Origin: Apilactobacillus zhangqiuensis
Lineage (GTDB): Bacteria; Bacillota; Bacilli; Lactobacillales; Lactobacillaceae
Direction of reading: 5' to 3'
Assembly: GCF_019656215.1 (NCBI RefSeq)
Contig: NZ_BPLK01000005.1
Location: 1-64,000 of the forward strand
Length of the DNA: 64,000 bases
Below, one piece after another: positions 1 to 8,650 of the stretch (positions are counted from its first letter, which is position 1; every line of letters begins with the position of its first letter). The position numbers were made by a program, and so were the translations under genes. Below the pieces are notes generated by a model. It had not been told where the DNA came from and did not search any database. It saw nothing but the letters and a program-made list of their open reading frames with translations.

Positions 1-130
1 TAACTTAGCTCTTCTGAATAAATTGTTATTTTATAAGCGAATTGACTTCGCAATGTTTAATTCTTACAACCAAGTTGCAAGTTCCTTACACATCATCGAT
101 TATCAATCTTGTTCAGTTTTCAAAGATCTA
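1..130 (-). other. rRNA operon leader (16S gene lies beyond the left edge)
   Basis: Read leftwards on the minus strand, this stretch lies downstream of two tandem promoters. It carries a boxA-like antitermination motif, CTTTGAAAACTGAAC, at about 111-125, of the kind found in Lactobacillales rrn leaders. A short GCGAA...TTCGC hairpin follows at about 38-52. The 16S 5' end is not in the window. The rRNA identity is inferred from the promoter and boxA layout. Confidence 0.7.
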
Positions 131-168
131 CCTTTTATTAACTTGTTGCCTCAATTGACAACTCATTA

Positions 169-197
169 ATCATAGCAAATTATCAACACAGTGTCAA
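169..197 (-). promoter_or_regulatory. rrn promoter P2 (proximal)
   Basis: On the minus strand, a perfect -35 TTGACA (192-197) is separated by 17 bases from -10 TATGAT (169-174). It is the second of two tandem promoters pointing at the boxA-like leader, the usual P1/P2 layout of rRNA operons. Confidence 0.75.
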
Positions 198-252
198 TAA
201 CTTTTTTTAATTTGCCAACGCTTGAAATTAACTGATTTAACGCGACTTAATT

Positions 253-281
253 ATAATATCAAAATCATCAATCACTGTCAA
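253..281 (-). promoter_or_regulatory. rrn promoter P1 (distal)
   Basis: On the minus strand, TTGACA (276-281) is followed after 17 bases by TATTAT (253-258). It lies 84 bases upstream of P2 and points the same way, out of the left edge. Confidence 0.7.
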
Positions 282-300
282 CATCAATTTTCAAGGTTGT

Positions 301-327
301 TTGAGAGGATTAAGTAATCTCTCTCAA
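301..327. repeat. Inverted repeat between ppi and the rrn promoters
   Basis: The arms TTGAGAG and CTCTCAA flank a short loop, about 45 bases downstream of the cyclophilin stop codon. It may act as the end hairpin of the cyclophilin transcript, but neither side has a clean T-run. Apart from this, the leader and the two promoters, I see nothing in 1-370. Confidence 0.35.
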
Positions 328-370
328 CAGCAATATTTATACTACCAGGAAGTCTTTTTACGGTCAAGTA

Positions 371-961
371 CTATTTAAAAATTTCTATTTTATTAACTAG
401 AACATCTTCAACAGGTTTATCGTTTGCATCAACCTCAGCATCAGCAATCTTATCAACGATATCCATTCCTTTAACAACTTGACCGAATACAGTATGTCTG
501 AAGTCTAGCCACGGAGTACCACCATTCTTAACGTAGTAATCAATGATTTCTTCAGGGAATCCTGCTTCATTCATTTGATCCATTAGTGTTTCAGGAAGTG
601 TCTTATTTTGCACGATAAAGAACTGACTTCCATTAGTATTTGGACCTGAGTTAGCCATAGACACTGCTCCACGTACATTGTATAAGTCTTTTGAAAATTC
701 ATCATCAAATGGACGATTCCAAATACTTTCTCCCCCTGCACCAGTTGCTGTTGGATCACCACCTTGAATCATAAAGTCTTTAATAACTCTATGGAAAGTT
801 GTTCCATCATAGTAACCAACTTCTGCTAATTTCATGAAGTTTTCTACTGCTTGAGGTGCTTGTTTTTCAAACAAAGCTATTTGAATGTCACCATAATTTG
901 TCTTTAGAATAGCCATCGGCTTATATTTATCATCTATACTTAATTGTGGATATTGAGTCAT
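371..961 (-). CDS. ppiB: Peptidyl-prolyl cis-trans isomerase, cyclophilin type
   Basis: A 196-residue cytoplasmic cyclophilin that isomerises X-Pro peptide bonds to assist protein folding. The cyclophilin core is clear: FHRVI at residues 56-60, FMIQGGD at 63-69, the GSQFFI strand at 111-116, and HTVFG near 156. The start is the ATG of MTQYPQL at 961, because GGAGG lies six bases upstream; an earlier in-frame start at 994 has no ribosome site. No signal peptide is visible, so it is unlike the exported PrsA-type foldases. It is a single gene, divergent from dedA and upstream of the rrn promoters. Confidence 0.93.
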   Translation of the reverse strand: MTQYPQLSIDDKYKPMAILKTNYGDIQIALFEKQAPQAVENFMKLAEVGYYDGTTFHRVIKDFMIQGGDPTATGAGGESIWNRPFDDEFSKDLYNVRGAVSMANSGPNTNGSQFFIVQNKTLPETLMDQMNEAGFPEEIIDYYVKNGGTPWLDFRHTVFGQVVKGMDIVDKIADAEVDANDKPVEDVLVNKIEIFK

Positions 962-992
962 TTTGTCCTCCAAATATTTAATTGCTACATAC

Positions 993-1021
993 ATTATAGC
1001 TAACGAAGTAAAAATGATTAA
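993..1021 (-). promoter_or_regulatory. Promoter of the cyclophilin gene
   Basis: On the minus strand, -35 TTAATC (1016-1021), a 17-base spacer and a perfect -10 TATAAT (993-998), placing transcription start about 25 bases before the ATG at 961. Confidence 0.6.
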
Positions 1022-1107
1022 GTGTTTTTATGAATTATTTTAAAAAAACTTTAATGTTAATCCTGTAAATTTGTTAAAATATATTTAAACAATAAAAGGA
1101 GAGAGAA

Positions 1108-1746
1108 ATGCAACTTTTAATAGATTTTATATTACACATTGACCAACACATTATTAACTTGGTTAATTATTTTGGTGATTGGACCTACCTATTGCTATTT
1201 CTAGTAATTTTCATTGAAACTGGAATAGTAATCATGCCCTTCCTACCTGGGGATTCATTACTATTTGCAGCAGCAGCTATCTCTGCAAACTCAAAATATC
1301 ACCTAAGCATATTCATATTTATCATATTATTCCTAATTGCTTCAATCGTCGGTGACTCTTTAAACTTCTTCCTTGGTGAAAAAGTCGGTAATAAACTTAC
1401 TAAGCAAAAACATATTGGTAAGTTCATTAAACAAGAACAACTGGACAAAGCAAAAACTTTCTTTGATAAATATGGTATCTTAGCTATATTTATTGCTAGA
1501 TTTATGCCAATCATCAGAACTTTCGCACCATTCATTGCAGCTTCAAGTGGTTATAAGTACAGTAAATTCGTTAAATACAACGTCTCTGCATGTATCGTCT
1601 GGGTTCTACTATGTTGTGGTGGAGGATACTTCTTCGGAAACATCCCATTCGTACAAGAACACTTCTCAGTAGTAGTACTTGGTATCATCCTAGTAACTTG
1701 TGTACCTGCATTAGTGGCATTATTCAAAAAAGGAAAGAAAGCTTAA
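1108..1746 (+). CDS. DedA family membrane protein
   Basis: A 212-residue polytopic membrane protein of the DedA (VTT/SNARE-associated) family. Bacterial members act in membrane lipid and charge homeostasis, and some flip undecaprenyl phosphate or phosphatidylethanolamine; which applies here cannot be told. Family marks are Glu37 with the PGD turn at 47-49, the re-entrant GDSLNFFLG segment at 82-90, and the conserved arginine segment starting RFMPIIRTF at 131 and ending SSGY near 149. Hydrophobic helices lie near 26-46, 66-84, 150-170 and 185-206. AGGAGAGAG precedes the ATG. It is monocistronic and closed by a strong terminator. Confidence 0.88.
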   Translation: MQLLIDFILHIDQHIINLVNYFGDWTYLLLFLVIFIETGIVIMPFLPGDSLLFAAAAISANSKYHLSIFIFIILFLIASIVGDSLNFFLGEKVGNKLTKQKHIGKFIKQEQLDKAKTFFDKYGILAIFIARFMPIIRTFAPFIAASSGYKYSKFVKYNVSACIVWVLLCCGGGYFFGNIPFVQEHFSVVVLGIILVTCVPALVALFKKGKKA

Positions 1747-1747
1747 T

Positions 1748-1780
1748 AAAAAAGGGCTCCTGGTAAGGAGTCCTTTTTTA
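1748..1780. terminator. Bidirectional intrinsic terminator (dedA / DUF1461 gene)
   Basis: AAAAAAGGGCTCCT and AGGAGTCCTTTTTT form a stem around a short loop, with A- and T-tracts on both sides. It can end transcripts converging from either strand. Confidence 0.85.
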
Positions 1781-2422
1781 TTGATTCGATTTGTTAATAA
1801 ATCTAAGAAGGATTAAATAACACACGGTAACGAATATAAATATAAAGGCGAAGCCAATCACAAAATACTGATCAGGAAATAGTATTATGATTGGTTCTTT
1901 TTTTGCGTTAAAAATCCAGTCGTTGTTTCTAAACAAAAGTTTATGGAAAAAGATAAAAGCATCATTGAAATCAATTAATGCAAATACACAAACAAATACA
2001 AAGAAGGAGTATATTCGTTTAAAAGCTTGTTTTAAAAGCCACAGAAGCTTATTTTCCCTTAATTTAACCAATATTTTGATTAATATTGGCGTCATAGACA
2101 CCATAAACAGATTATTTAGCAAAATTAATCTTCTAACATCCAAAAAATGCGTCTTAACCACATTATTGATTGGTAATGTTGTTTGCATATTATCGATAAA
2201 AAATGATTGTAGATATCTGATGATTAACAGGTAATTGTCCTTAATCTGATCAGAACTCATTTTAATATCATGTTGCACATTTAGTAGATGGACTACTGAC
2301 GTATATATAAATGGCATGTTCATAAACAAAAATATCGAGCAAGTTACAAACCACAAAAGGATTACTAACGACAATGCTCGATACTTCATAAATTCAATAT
2401 TCAAATTAAACTTCCCAATCAT
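1778..2422 (-). CDS. DUF1461 (TIGR01906) integral membrane protein
   Basis: A roughly 214-residue membrane protein of unknown function, commonly found after the yutF-type phosphatase in lactobacilli. It has about four to five hydrophobic helices. The family pattern is visible: a helical hairpin with HFLDVRRL, then FHKLLFRNNDW followed by IILFPDQYF. The start is uncertain: I chose the ATG at 2422 inside the 3' end of the phosphatase gene, giving a 17-base overlap and translational coupling. An ATG at 2389 is possible, and neither has a strong ribosome site. Longer upstream reading simply overlaps the phosphatase gene. Confidence 0.75.
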   Translation of the reverse strand: MIGKFNLNIEFMKYRALSLVILLWFVTCSIFLFMNMPFIYTSVVHLLNVQHDIKMSSDQIKDNYLLIIRYLQSFFIDNMQTTLPINNVVKTHFLDVRRLILLNNLFMVSMTPILIKILVKLRENKLLWLLKQAFKRIYSFFVFVCVFALIDFNDAFIFFHKLLFRNNDWIFNAKKEPIIILFPDQYFVIGFAFIFIFVTVCYLILLRFINKSNQ

Positions 2423-3185
2423 CCAATGAATCAATTTGATGAGTTGGTTGGACTTCTTTTTGAGCCACTTGTTCTTTTGTAGATAAACCTGTGTATACAA
2501 TCAAAGTATCCATGCCAAAGTTAATACCCGCAGAGATATCAGTCATGTAGTTATCTCCGACCATCACTACATCAGATTTATTTAAACCAATCTTATCCAA
2601 AGCATTTTGCATGATGATTGATTCAGGTTTACCAATTAAGACTGGTTTTTGTTGGGTTGCATATTCAACTAATTTGACTAATGAACCAGCTCCTGGTTGC
2701 ATCCCTTTTTCAGTTGGAATATTACTATCAGGATTGGTTCCAATAAACTTGGATCCATCTCTGACTAATAAAACGGCCTTACTCAACTGATCATAAGTAA
2801 CCGAATTGTCTAAACCAACAATTACATAACTTGGTTTATCTTCTGTAATTTTAAAACCATTATTTTGTAGGGCGGTAAGCAATCCCTTTTCACCTACTAC
2901 ATAAGCTGTCTTTTCCAATTGATTACTTTCGGCATCTTTTTTAACGTAATCAGCAGTAGCCAATCCAGCGGTATAAACATTATCAGTGCTTACATGAATG
3001 TCATGATTATCCCCTAGATTTTTCACTACGTCCTCTGGCATCTTAGTTGTGTTATTAGTTACGAAAAGAAAATCAATCCCATTTGATTGTAATCTTTCGA
3101 TAAATCTCTTTGCAGCCGGAATTCTCTTACTTCCAGCATAAATTGTGCCATCAAGGTCAATGAAATAACCCTTATACTTTGTCAT
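2406..3185 (-). CDS. yutF: HAD-superfamily sugar/nucleotide phosphatase (YutF/NagD type)
   Basis: A 259-residue HAD phosphatase of the TIGR01457 group, which dephosphorylates small phosphorylated metabolites in the cytoplasm; the physiological substrate is unknown. The catalytic DLDGT (Asp10, Asp12) lies at the N terminus, motif II at TNN (43-45), the motif III lysine at GKPES (Lys186), and motif IV at GDN...TD (Asp211, Asp216). A C2-type cap sits between motifs II and III. AGGAGAGAG precedes the ATG. It lies 12 bases after yutD, so yutD, this gene and the DUF1461 gene form one operon. Confidence 0.9.
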   Translation of the reverse strand: MTKYKGYFIDLDGTIYAGSKRIPAAKRFIERLQSNGIDFLFVTNNTTKMPEDVVKNLGDNHDIHVSTDNVYTAGLATADYVKKDAESNQLEKTAYVVGEKGLLTALQNNGFKITEDKPSYVIVGLDNSVTYDQLSKAVLLVRDGSKFIGTNPDSNIPTEKGMQPGAGSLVKLVEYATQQKPVLIGKPESIIMQNALDKIGLNKSDVVMVGDNYMTDISAGINFGMDTLIVYTGLSTKEQVAQKEVQPTHQIDSLDDWEV

Positions 3186-3197
3186 TAAAACTCTCTC

Positions 3198-3746
3198 CTA
3201 GTCAGTTCTTTGTTTAATTGTAAAATGTCTTTTACCATGTCCTTTTGATTGAGTAACGGTCACATGTTCTCTTTTATCAACACGAGGCTTTTCATTAGTT
3301 ACCTTTTCTTTAATAAAGGCATGACGATTATTCTTGTTAGAAGAACGACGTCCTCTTCTCTTGTTGAAAGAGCCATTTGGTTTGGTCTTTACTTCTAAGT
3401 TATGCAAAACAAAGTAATCCGCACCCATGTTGGCATATTCATATAAATAATCTTGAATTGCCATAAATTGGTTCTGTAGTGGTGTATTACTACCATCATC
3501 AGAAAATCCCTTTAGTCTAAGTACGCCATAACCGTAATCACCAACGATAAAGCTGTATCTACTAAATATGGGATTATAACTAGCGATAAAATCATCAATA
3601 TTAAAACAGTTGTTACGATTACTAATAATTTCGTATTTATGACCATTAATCAAAATGGTCTTTTCGTCTTCAAGTTTTATGTTAGCTAGTGGTTTGTAGT
3701 TGCTATTTTTTTCTTCGACTAGTTCTTCAATACTCTTACGATCCAA
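3198..3746 (-). CDS. yutD: YutD family protein (DUF1027)
   Basis: A 182-residue protein of the YutD family, widespread in Firmicutes and of unknown biochemical function. The conserved central part (about 50-120) contains NCFNIDDFIASYNPIFSRY and a GDYGYGVLRLKGF strand. The C-terminal 50 residues form a highly basic tail with RRGRR and KKKR-like clusters, which suggests nucleic-acid or ribosome contact (inference). It sits between yunD and yutF with gaps of about 12 bases, the conserved context for this family. Confidence 0.85.
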   Translation of the reverse strand: MDRKSIEELVEEKNSNYKPLANIKLEDEKTILINGHKYEIISNRNNCFNIDDFIASYNPIFSRYSFIVGDYGYGVLRLKGFSDDGSNTPLQNQFMAIQDYLYEYANMGADYFVLHNLEVKTKPNGSFNKRRGRRSSNKNNRHAFIKEKVTNEKPRVDKREHVTVTQSKGHGKRHFTIKQRTD

Positions 3747-3758
3747 AACTATCCTCTC

Positions 3759-5132
3759 CTATTCTAGCGGATATTTCTTTGATAGGTATGATGCGAACAC
3801 TTCACGTAGTGTTTGATCATACAAGATATTATTATCACCCTTAATTGCAACCGTTGGGAAGAATGGAATGAAAATGTAATGATCTAGTAATGCAATTTCA
3901 TATGTTTGGTTAAAATCAATTAACTTTCCGTCAAAATAAACATTATTTTGATCGTCAACATCAATTCCGTCATAGTTTAATTGGCCAAAGTACTTACCTC
4001 TAAAGCCCATTCCCTTTTGTTCATATGCAATTAAGAACTTCCAATTCTTTTGCATTTCCATTATCATGCGCCATAAGTCGCTTCCAGATAATGTTGTTTT
4101 AGTTACATGCATAGAATGAGGCAATATTTGATGTAATTGGTTCTTATCTACAATACCTTTTGGTAATGCATGTAAGAATAATCCATTATTAACGATTGCT
4201 GCTTTCGTTCCTGCCTTTTCTTTCATTGCAGATAAAAATTCGCTAACCATTCTTGGTTTGCCACGAAGACCATTATCCATTTTTTCATCTAACTTAGCAA
4301 CTTTGGATTGAGCTAAAATGTCTTGACCACGTTTTTCAAGAGCATCTAGCCACTTACTATCTTCAGGTTTTACTGGTAAATCACTAGTTTTAACAACACT
4401 AGCTTCGCTATTAACGACATGATTATCTTCCACTTCTAACGTTACCTTACCTACATAGTATCCATACTTACCAGCTGCTGCTAATAGAGATTGATTGTCC
4501 CTTTCACCATGTTCAAACAAGTGATGGGTGTGACTTCCAATAATAACATCGAAACGTGGAAACTTCTTAGCAATCAATCTGTCTTGAGTAACACCTAAAT
4601 GAGATAGCAATACTAGCACCTCATCATCCTTGTCATTGTCTAATAGTTCCGGAATCTTTTCTTGATCATCAATTGGGGTCCATCCCTCAAGCGTATAAGT
4701 TGATTGGTATGGAGCTGTTAAACCATAAATCTTTATATGATTTCCAGCAGGTGTATTAATCATCTTGGTTTCATTAGCCCAACTTGGCAACTTCTTAGTA
4801 TCAGAATCAACAATGTTAGCTAAAACAACGTCAAAGTTGGCATCGTCATACAAATGATTTAATTGATCTTTGCTATTAGTTAAACCTTCATTGTTACCAA
4901 TGGTTGTAGCATCATAGCCAATCTCATTCAACAGTTCAACATTTGCTTTACCATTTGTTGCGTCAGTTAGTGGATCAGCTCTATCTAAAGCATCACCTAG
5001 GTCAACGGTAATAACAAAATATCCTTGCTGTTCTAATTTTTGTTTTTCACTAATTAAATATCTTTTTATTCTTGGCCAATTTTCAAAGTGTGAATGTAAA
5101 TCATTGGTGTGTAAAATCGCAATTTTTTCCAA
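3759..5132 (-). CDS. yunD: Bifunctional metallophosphatase/5'-nucleotidase (YunD type)
   Basis: A 457-residue cytoplasmic two-domain enzyme of the UshA/CpdB-like family, expected to hydrolyse nucleotides or related phosphoesters. The N-terminal calcineurin-like domain shows HTNDLHSH at 8-15, DLGDALDR, TIGNNEG, LLSHLG and GSHTHH as metal ligands. The C-terminal nucleotidase domain starts near residue 260. I place the start at a TTG (5132), eight bases after GGAGG. The open frame runs further upstream, but that part overlaps the next gene and lacks similarity to the family. There is no signal peptide, in contrast to secreted UshA. Confidence 0.85.
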   Translation of the reverse strand: MEKIAILHTNDLHSHFENWPRIKRYLISEKQKLEQQGYFVITVDLGDALDRADPLTDATNGKANVELLNEIGYDATTIGNNEGLTNSKDQLNHLYDDANFDVVLANIVDSDTKKLPSWANETKMINTPAGNHIKIYGLTAPYQSTYTLEGWTPIDDQEKIPELLDNDKDDEVLVLLSHLGVTQDRLIAKKFPRFDVIIGSHTHHLFEHGERDNQSLLAAAGKYGYYVGKVTLEVEDNHVVNSEASVVKTSDLPVKPEDSKWLDALEKRGQDILAQSKVAKLDEKMDNGLRGKPRMVSEFLSAMKEKAGTKAAIVNNGLFLHALPKGIVDKNQLHQILPHSMHVTKTTLSGSDLWRMIMEMQKNWKFLIAYEQKGMGFRGKYFGQLNYDGIDVDDQNNVYFDGKLIDFNQTYEIALLDHYIFIPFFPTVAIKGDNNILYDQTLREVFASYLSKKYPLE

Positions 5133-5145
5133 ACTTACTTCCTCC

Positions 5146-5754
5146 TTAACGTCTTTTGGCAAAATCAATTTTCTTTTGTTCAACCATGGTAAAAATATCT
5201 TCTTCGCTATAGGGAGCACCAAATGGTTTTTCATAACCTAAATAGTCTTTTTCAGGACTATCTACTCCCACATTGATATTTTCCTTTACTGGCACTGAAT
5301 AGTGATGAATATGGCCATGTAAATCAATAATTGGTCCCACCTGTCCCATCATTAATGGGTAATGAGTCATATAATATTGGGCATGATTCATCTTAATTAA
5401 TGCCCCAACATCATGAAAAGAAAACTTTGGTTTCCCGTTTAGATCATAATTATTTTTATCAATAAACTTAAACAGCGCCCTACTGTCATGATTACCCTTA
5501 ATAAAAACAATGTGACCATTCAATTGTTTTAAAATGTTATAAATTTTTTCGTGTGCTTTTCTTTGTGGTTTCTCGTGACATACTGCAATATCACCAAGAT
5601 GATAAACGATGTCATTGTCAGAAATCTCTTCGTTCCAGTTCTTAACGACATCGTTATCCATCTCATCCACAAAGAAGTATGGTCGTGGCGCGAAATTCTT
5701 ATTTCCTATCATATGCTTATCAAGAAAATGCGTATCCGCTATAAAGTATTTCAT
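5146..5754 (-). CDS. Calcineurin-like metallophosphoesterase
   Basis: A 202-residue single-domain metallophosphoesterase of unknown substrate. All five motifs are present: DTH near residue 7, GDIA after YHL, GNHD in IKGNHDSR, MTHYP, and HGHIHH. Metal binding is therefore intact. The ATG at 5754 is preceded by AGGTGG; a GTG at 5763 is an alternative. It lies just upstream of yunD (13-base gap), so two phosphoesterases are probably co-transcribed. Confidence 0.85.
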   Translation of the reverse strand: MKYFIADTHFLDKHMIGNKNFAPRPYFFVDEMDNDVVKNWNEEISDNDIVYHLGDIAVCHEKPQRKAHEKIYNILKQLNGHIVFIKGNHDSRALFKFIDKNNYDLNGKPKFSFHDVGALIKMNHAQYYMTHYPLMMGQVGPIIDLHGHIHHYSVPVKENINVGVDSPEKDYLGYEKPFGAPYSEEDIFTMVEQKKIDFAKRR

Positions 5755-5804
5755 CCTTGCCACCTACTTCCTTACTAATAGAATAAACTATTATCGATAA
5801 AATG

Positions 5805-5872
5805 AAAAACAAAAAAACAGCTTCAATCAAACTAACTACTTAATTAAGGAATTAGTCGTTGAAACTGCTTTA
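5805..5872 (-). terminator. Terminator of the amino-acid permease gene
   Basis: On the minus strand, a long imperfect stem (AGCAGTTTCAAC...GATTGAAGCTGT) with an AATTAAG loop is followed by seven Ts, immediately after the permease stop codon. Confidence 0.75.
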
Positions 5873-5874
5873 AT

Positions 5875-7245
5875 TTATACGCGGTCTTTTACAACCTTAA
5901 AGATGTATAGGAATACAATCCACACGATTGATCCAATTAATGGAATCATAGTGTCTACTCTAAATAGCAATATAACTGCTACGAATAGTAAGAATGCTAA
6001 TACGAAGTAACTTGAAAGTGGGAATAAAGGCATCTTAAATGTTAGCTTATCTTCTTCTTTATTCTTCTTAACTGAATTTCTGTACTTGATATGAGCAATA
6101 ACAATTAATCCCCAAATGAATAGGAAACATGTGGTAGCAACACTTGAGATTAATTGGAAAACACCATTTGGCATGAATGCATTTAAGAATAGTGAAATAG
6201 CAATTACGATAATTGAAAAGACAATTCCGGCTGCTGGTAAACCATTCTTAGTTAATGAACCAATCTTCTTACCTACTTTGTTGTTAGTACCATAACATAG
6301 TGAGTATGCCATTCTACCAGTGGTAAAGATTGAAGAGTTACATGCAGATACAGCAGCTGTTAAAACAACAAAGTTAATAATTGAGGCAGCTCCTGCAATT
6401 CCAATATTTTGGAATACTTGTACGAAAGGACTTGAATCTGCATTGATGTAGTTCCATGGGTAGATACACATTAGTGCAACTAGTGAACCAATGTAGAAAA
6501 TTAAAATTCTTGAAGGAACTTCGTTAATTGCCTTTGGAATAACCTTTTCTGGATCATGAGTTTCTGAAGCAGTCATACCAATCATTTCAATTCCGGCAAA
6601 ACTAAAGATTACCATTTGAAAACTCATTAGGAACCCTGAGATACCGTGTGCAAACATCTTGTGACCAAATAAGTTTGAAAGACTTGCGTGACCAACAGGA
6701 GTCTTGTAATTCATGATTACTAATACAATTCCAGTAGCAATTAAAGCTAAAATTGCAACAACCTTTATTAGTGCAAACCAGAATTCAGTTTCACCGAAGG
6801 CTGACACGTTAATTGTGTTCAATAAGAACAAAATAATAATGATGATTAAACCAGTTATCCATTGTGGAACACTTGGGAACCAATATTTTATGTATAAACT
6901 GGCGGCTGTAATTTCGGCCATGGCAATCGTTATCCAGCAGGCCCAGTACGTCCAACCGGCAACAAAGCCCATCTTTTCGCCTAAGTATTTTTCAATAAAT
7001 TCAATGTATGAGTGACAATCGACATTGGATAATAATAGTTCACCAAGTGATCTCATGATAAAGAATCCCGCAATCCCAGCAATTAAGTAAGCTAAAATAA
7101 TTGATGGTCCTGCAAATTGAATGGATTCTCCAGCTCCTAGGAACAACCCTGTTCCAATTGTTCCACCCAAAGCGATTAATTGAACATGACGATTTTTTAA
7201 GCCTCTTGAAAGTTGTTGGCTTTCTTGTTTCGGTGATTCTTGCAT
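5875..7245 (-). CDS. Amino acid permease, APC superfamily (AAT type)
   Basis: A 456-residue proton-coupled amino-acid importer with 12 predicted membrane helices. The first helix carries the substrate-backbone loop GGTIGTGLFLG (residues 27-37), preceded by the family mark LKNRHVQLIALGG. SFAGIEMIGMTASE marks helix 6. The substrate cannot be assigned from sequence; the AAT family moves aromatic, basic, branched or small neutral residues. GGAGGGTGATGGG precedes the ATG. It is monocistronic, with its own promoter and terminator. Confidence 0.9.
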   Translation of the reverse strand: MQESPKQESQQLSRGLKNRHVQLIALGGTIGTGLFLGAGESIQFAGPSIILAYLIAGIAGFFIMRSLGELLLSNVDCHSYIEFIEKYLGEKMGFVAGWTYWACWITIAMAEITAASLYIKYWFPSVPQWITGLIIIIILFLLNTINVSAFGETEFWFALIKVVAILALIATGIVLVIMNYKTPVGHASLSNLFGHKMFAHGISGFLMSFQMVIFSFAGIEMIGMTASETHDPEKVIPKAINEVPSRILIFYIGSLVALMCIYPWNYINADSSPFVQVFQNIGIAGAASIINFVVLTAAVSACNSSIFTTGRMAYSLCYGTNNKVGKKIGSLTKNGLPAAGIVFSIIVIAISLFLNAFMPNGVFQLISSVATTCFLFIWGLIVIAHIKYRNSVKKNKEEDKLTFKMPLFPLSSYFVLAFLLFVAVILLFRVDTMIPLIGSIVWIVFLYIFKVVKDRV

Positions 7246-7279
7246 CCCATCACCCTCCTATAAATATTCTATGATGCTA

Positions 7280-7308
7280 ATTATACATATTTTATTTAAA
7301 CCGCAATA
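7280..7308 (-). promoter_or_regulatory. Probable permease promoter
   Basis: On the minus strand, -10 TATAAT at 7280-7285 with a weak -35 (TATTGC at 7303-7308). The region upstream (about 7310-7370) contains two similar GTTGTA-containing stretches that could be operator half-sites; this is a guess. Confidence 0.4.
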
Positions 7309-7416
7309 CGTCTAAACGCTTGTACAACGGTACTCATTGATGTTTAATCCCCGGTGTTACAACGTTTGTTCATGTTATTTTTATTTAATTGAATTATTTT
7401 CATCAATCCATGAAAA

Positions 7417-7446
7417 TAAAAAAAGACCTTATTAGGTCTTTTTTTA
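7417..7446 (-). terminator. Terminator of ackA
   Basis: AAAAAAAGACCT-TATT-AGGTCTTTTTTT directly follows the ackA stop codon on the minus strand. Confidence 0.88.
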
Positions 7447-7449
7447 TTA

Positions 7450-8640
7450 TTATTTCTTAAGACGTTCAATATCTCTAACAATCATTAATTCTTCGTTTGT
7501 AGGAATTAATAGTGTCTTAATCTTAGCATCGTCTGCACTAATATCTCTTTCAACGGCACGAATGTGGTTCTTTTCAGGATCAACCTTAACACCGAAGTAA
7601 CTTAGCTTGTCAGCAACTTCTTGTCTGATACCAATATCGTTTTCGCCAACACCAGCAGTAAATACGATACCGTCAACACCATTCATTTCAGCAACGTATT
7701 GACCAACGTATCTAACAATTCTGTTCATGTACATGTTACGTGCTAATTCAGCTTGGTGGTTTTCATCCTTAACTGCTTCTAGATCCCTCATATCAGCAGA
7801 AACTTCAGATACACCAGCTAAACCTGACTTCTTGTTTAAGATGTTAATCATTTCATTAATATCTGAAATGCCTTCCTTTTGCATAATGTATGCAAGTAGT
7901 GAAGGGTCAACATCACCAGATCTAGTAGCCATCATGATACCTGTCAATGGTGTGAAGCCCATTGAGGTATCTAATGATTTACCATGGTCTACGGCACATA
8001 TTGAAGCACCGGCACCTAAGTGCATGATAACAAGTTTTAAGTCTTCTAACTTCTTGCCCATCATTGCTGCAGCACGACCTGATACGTAACGGTAACTAGT
8101 ACCATGTGCACCATATTTTCTAGCTTTGTGATCACGGTAGTACTTGTATGGTAAAGCATACATGTAGTTTTCTTCTGGCATTGAAGTATGGAATGAAGTA
8201 TCAAATACTGCAACACTGATAACGTTTGGCAAAATCTTCTTGAATGCTTTGATTCCTAGAATATTTGCTGGTTCGTGAAGTGGAGCTAATTCTGATAGTT
8301 CTTCTAACTTACTTAAAACATCATCATCAATAACAACAGAATCAGTGAAGTATTCACCACCGGCAACAACACGGTGACCAACACCTGTAATTTCATTGTA
8401 GTCAGCAATAATGTTTAGACTTAGTAGTTTGTCTAATACAAGCTTAATTGCTTCTTCATGATTTTGAATATCCATTGTCTTTTGGAATTTTTCGCCATCA
8501 CCATATTTAATTTCAACATCTGACTTAGTTAAACCAATTCTATCGATAGCCCCGCTAGAAATTAATTTTTCTGAAGGCATTTCGAATAATTTAAATTTTA
8601 ATGTGGAACTTCCTGCGTTAATTGCAATTGACTTTCCCAT
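7450..8640 (-). CDS. ackA: Acetate kinase
   Basis: A 396-residue acetate kinase (acetate + ATP to acetyl phosphate + ADP). In lactobacilli it yields ATP from acetyl phosphate made by phosphoketolase or phosphotransacetylase. Visible marks are the N-terminal NAGSSTLKFK (8-17), VGHRVVAGG, FDTSFH, the GAHGTSYRYV segment, HLGAGAS, and FTAGVGEN near the C terminus. The start is the ATG at 8640, with AGGAG eight bases upstream; the longer frame overlaps ytxK. It follows ytxK by 10 bases, the arrangement conserved after comG in lactobacilli and streptococci. Confidence 0.96.
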   Translation of the reverse strand: MGKSIAINAGSSTLKFKLFEMPSEKLISSGAIDRIGLTKSDVEIKYGDGEKFQKTMDIQNHEEAIKLVLDKLLSLNIIADYNEITGVGHRVVAGGEYFTDSVVIDDDVLSKLEELSELAPLHEPANILGIKAFKKILPNVISVAVFDTSFHTSMPEENYMYALPYKYYRDHKARKYGAHGTSYRYVSGRAAAMMGKKLEDLKLVIMHLGAGASICAVDHGKSLDTSMGFTPLTGIMMATRSGDVDPSLLAYIMQKEGISDINEMINILNKKSGLAGVSEVSADMRDLEAVKDENHQAELARNMYMNRIVRYVGQYVAEMNGVDGIVFTAGVGENDIGIRQEVADKLSYFGVKVDPEKNHIRAVERDISADDAKIKTLLIPTNEELMIVRDIERLKK

Positions 8641-8650
8641 AATAGTTCTC

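Noticed and set aside
1299-1535. Antisense open frame within dedA, and many similar frames opposite real genes
   Set aside because: They have no ribosome sites or recognisable domains and follow from the codon pattern of the genes on the other strand.
5133-5234. N-terminal extension of the YunD reading frame
   Set aside because: It overlaps the upstream phosphoesterase gene, has no family similarity, and a TTG with a strong ribosome site lies at 5132.
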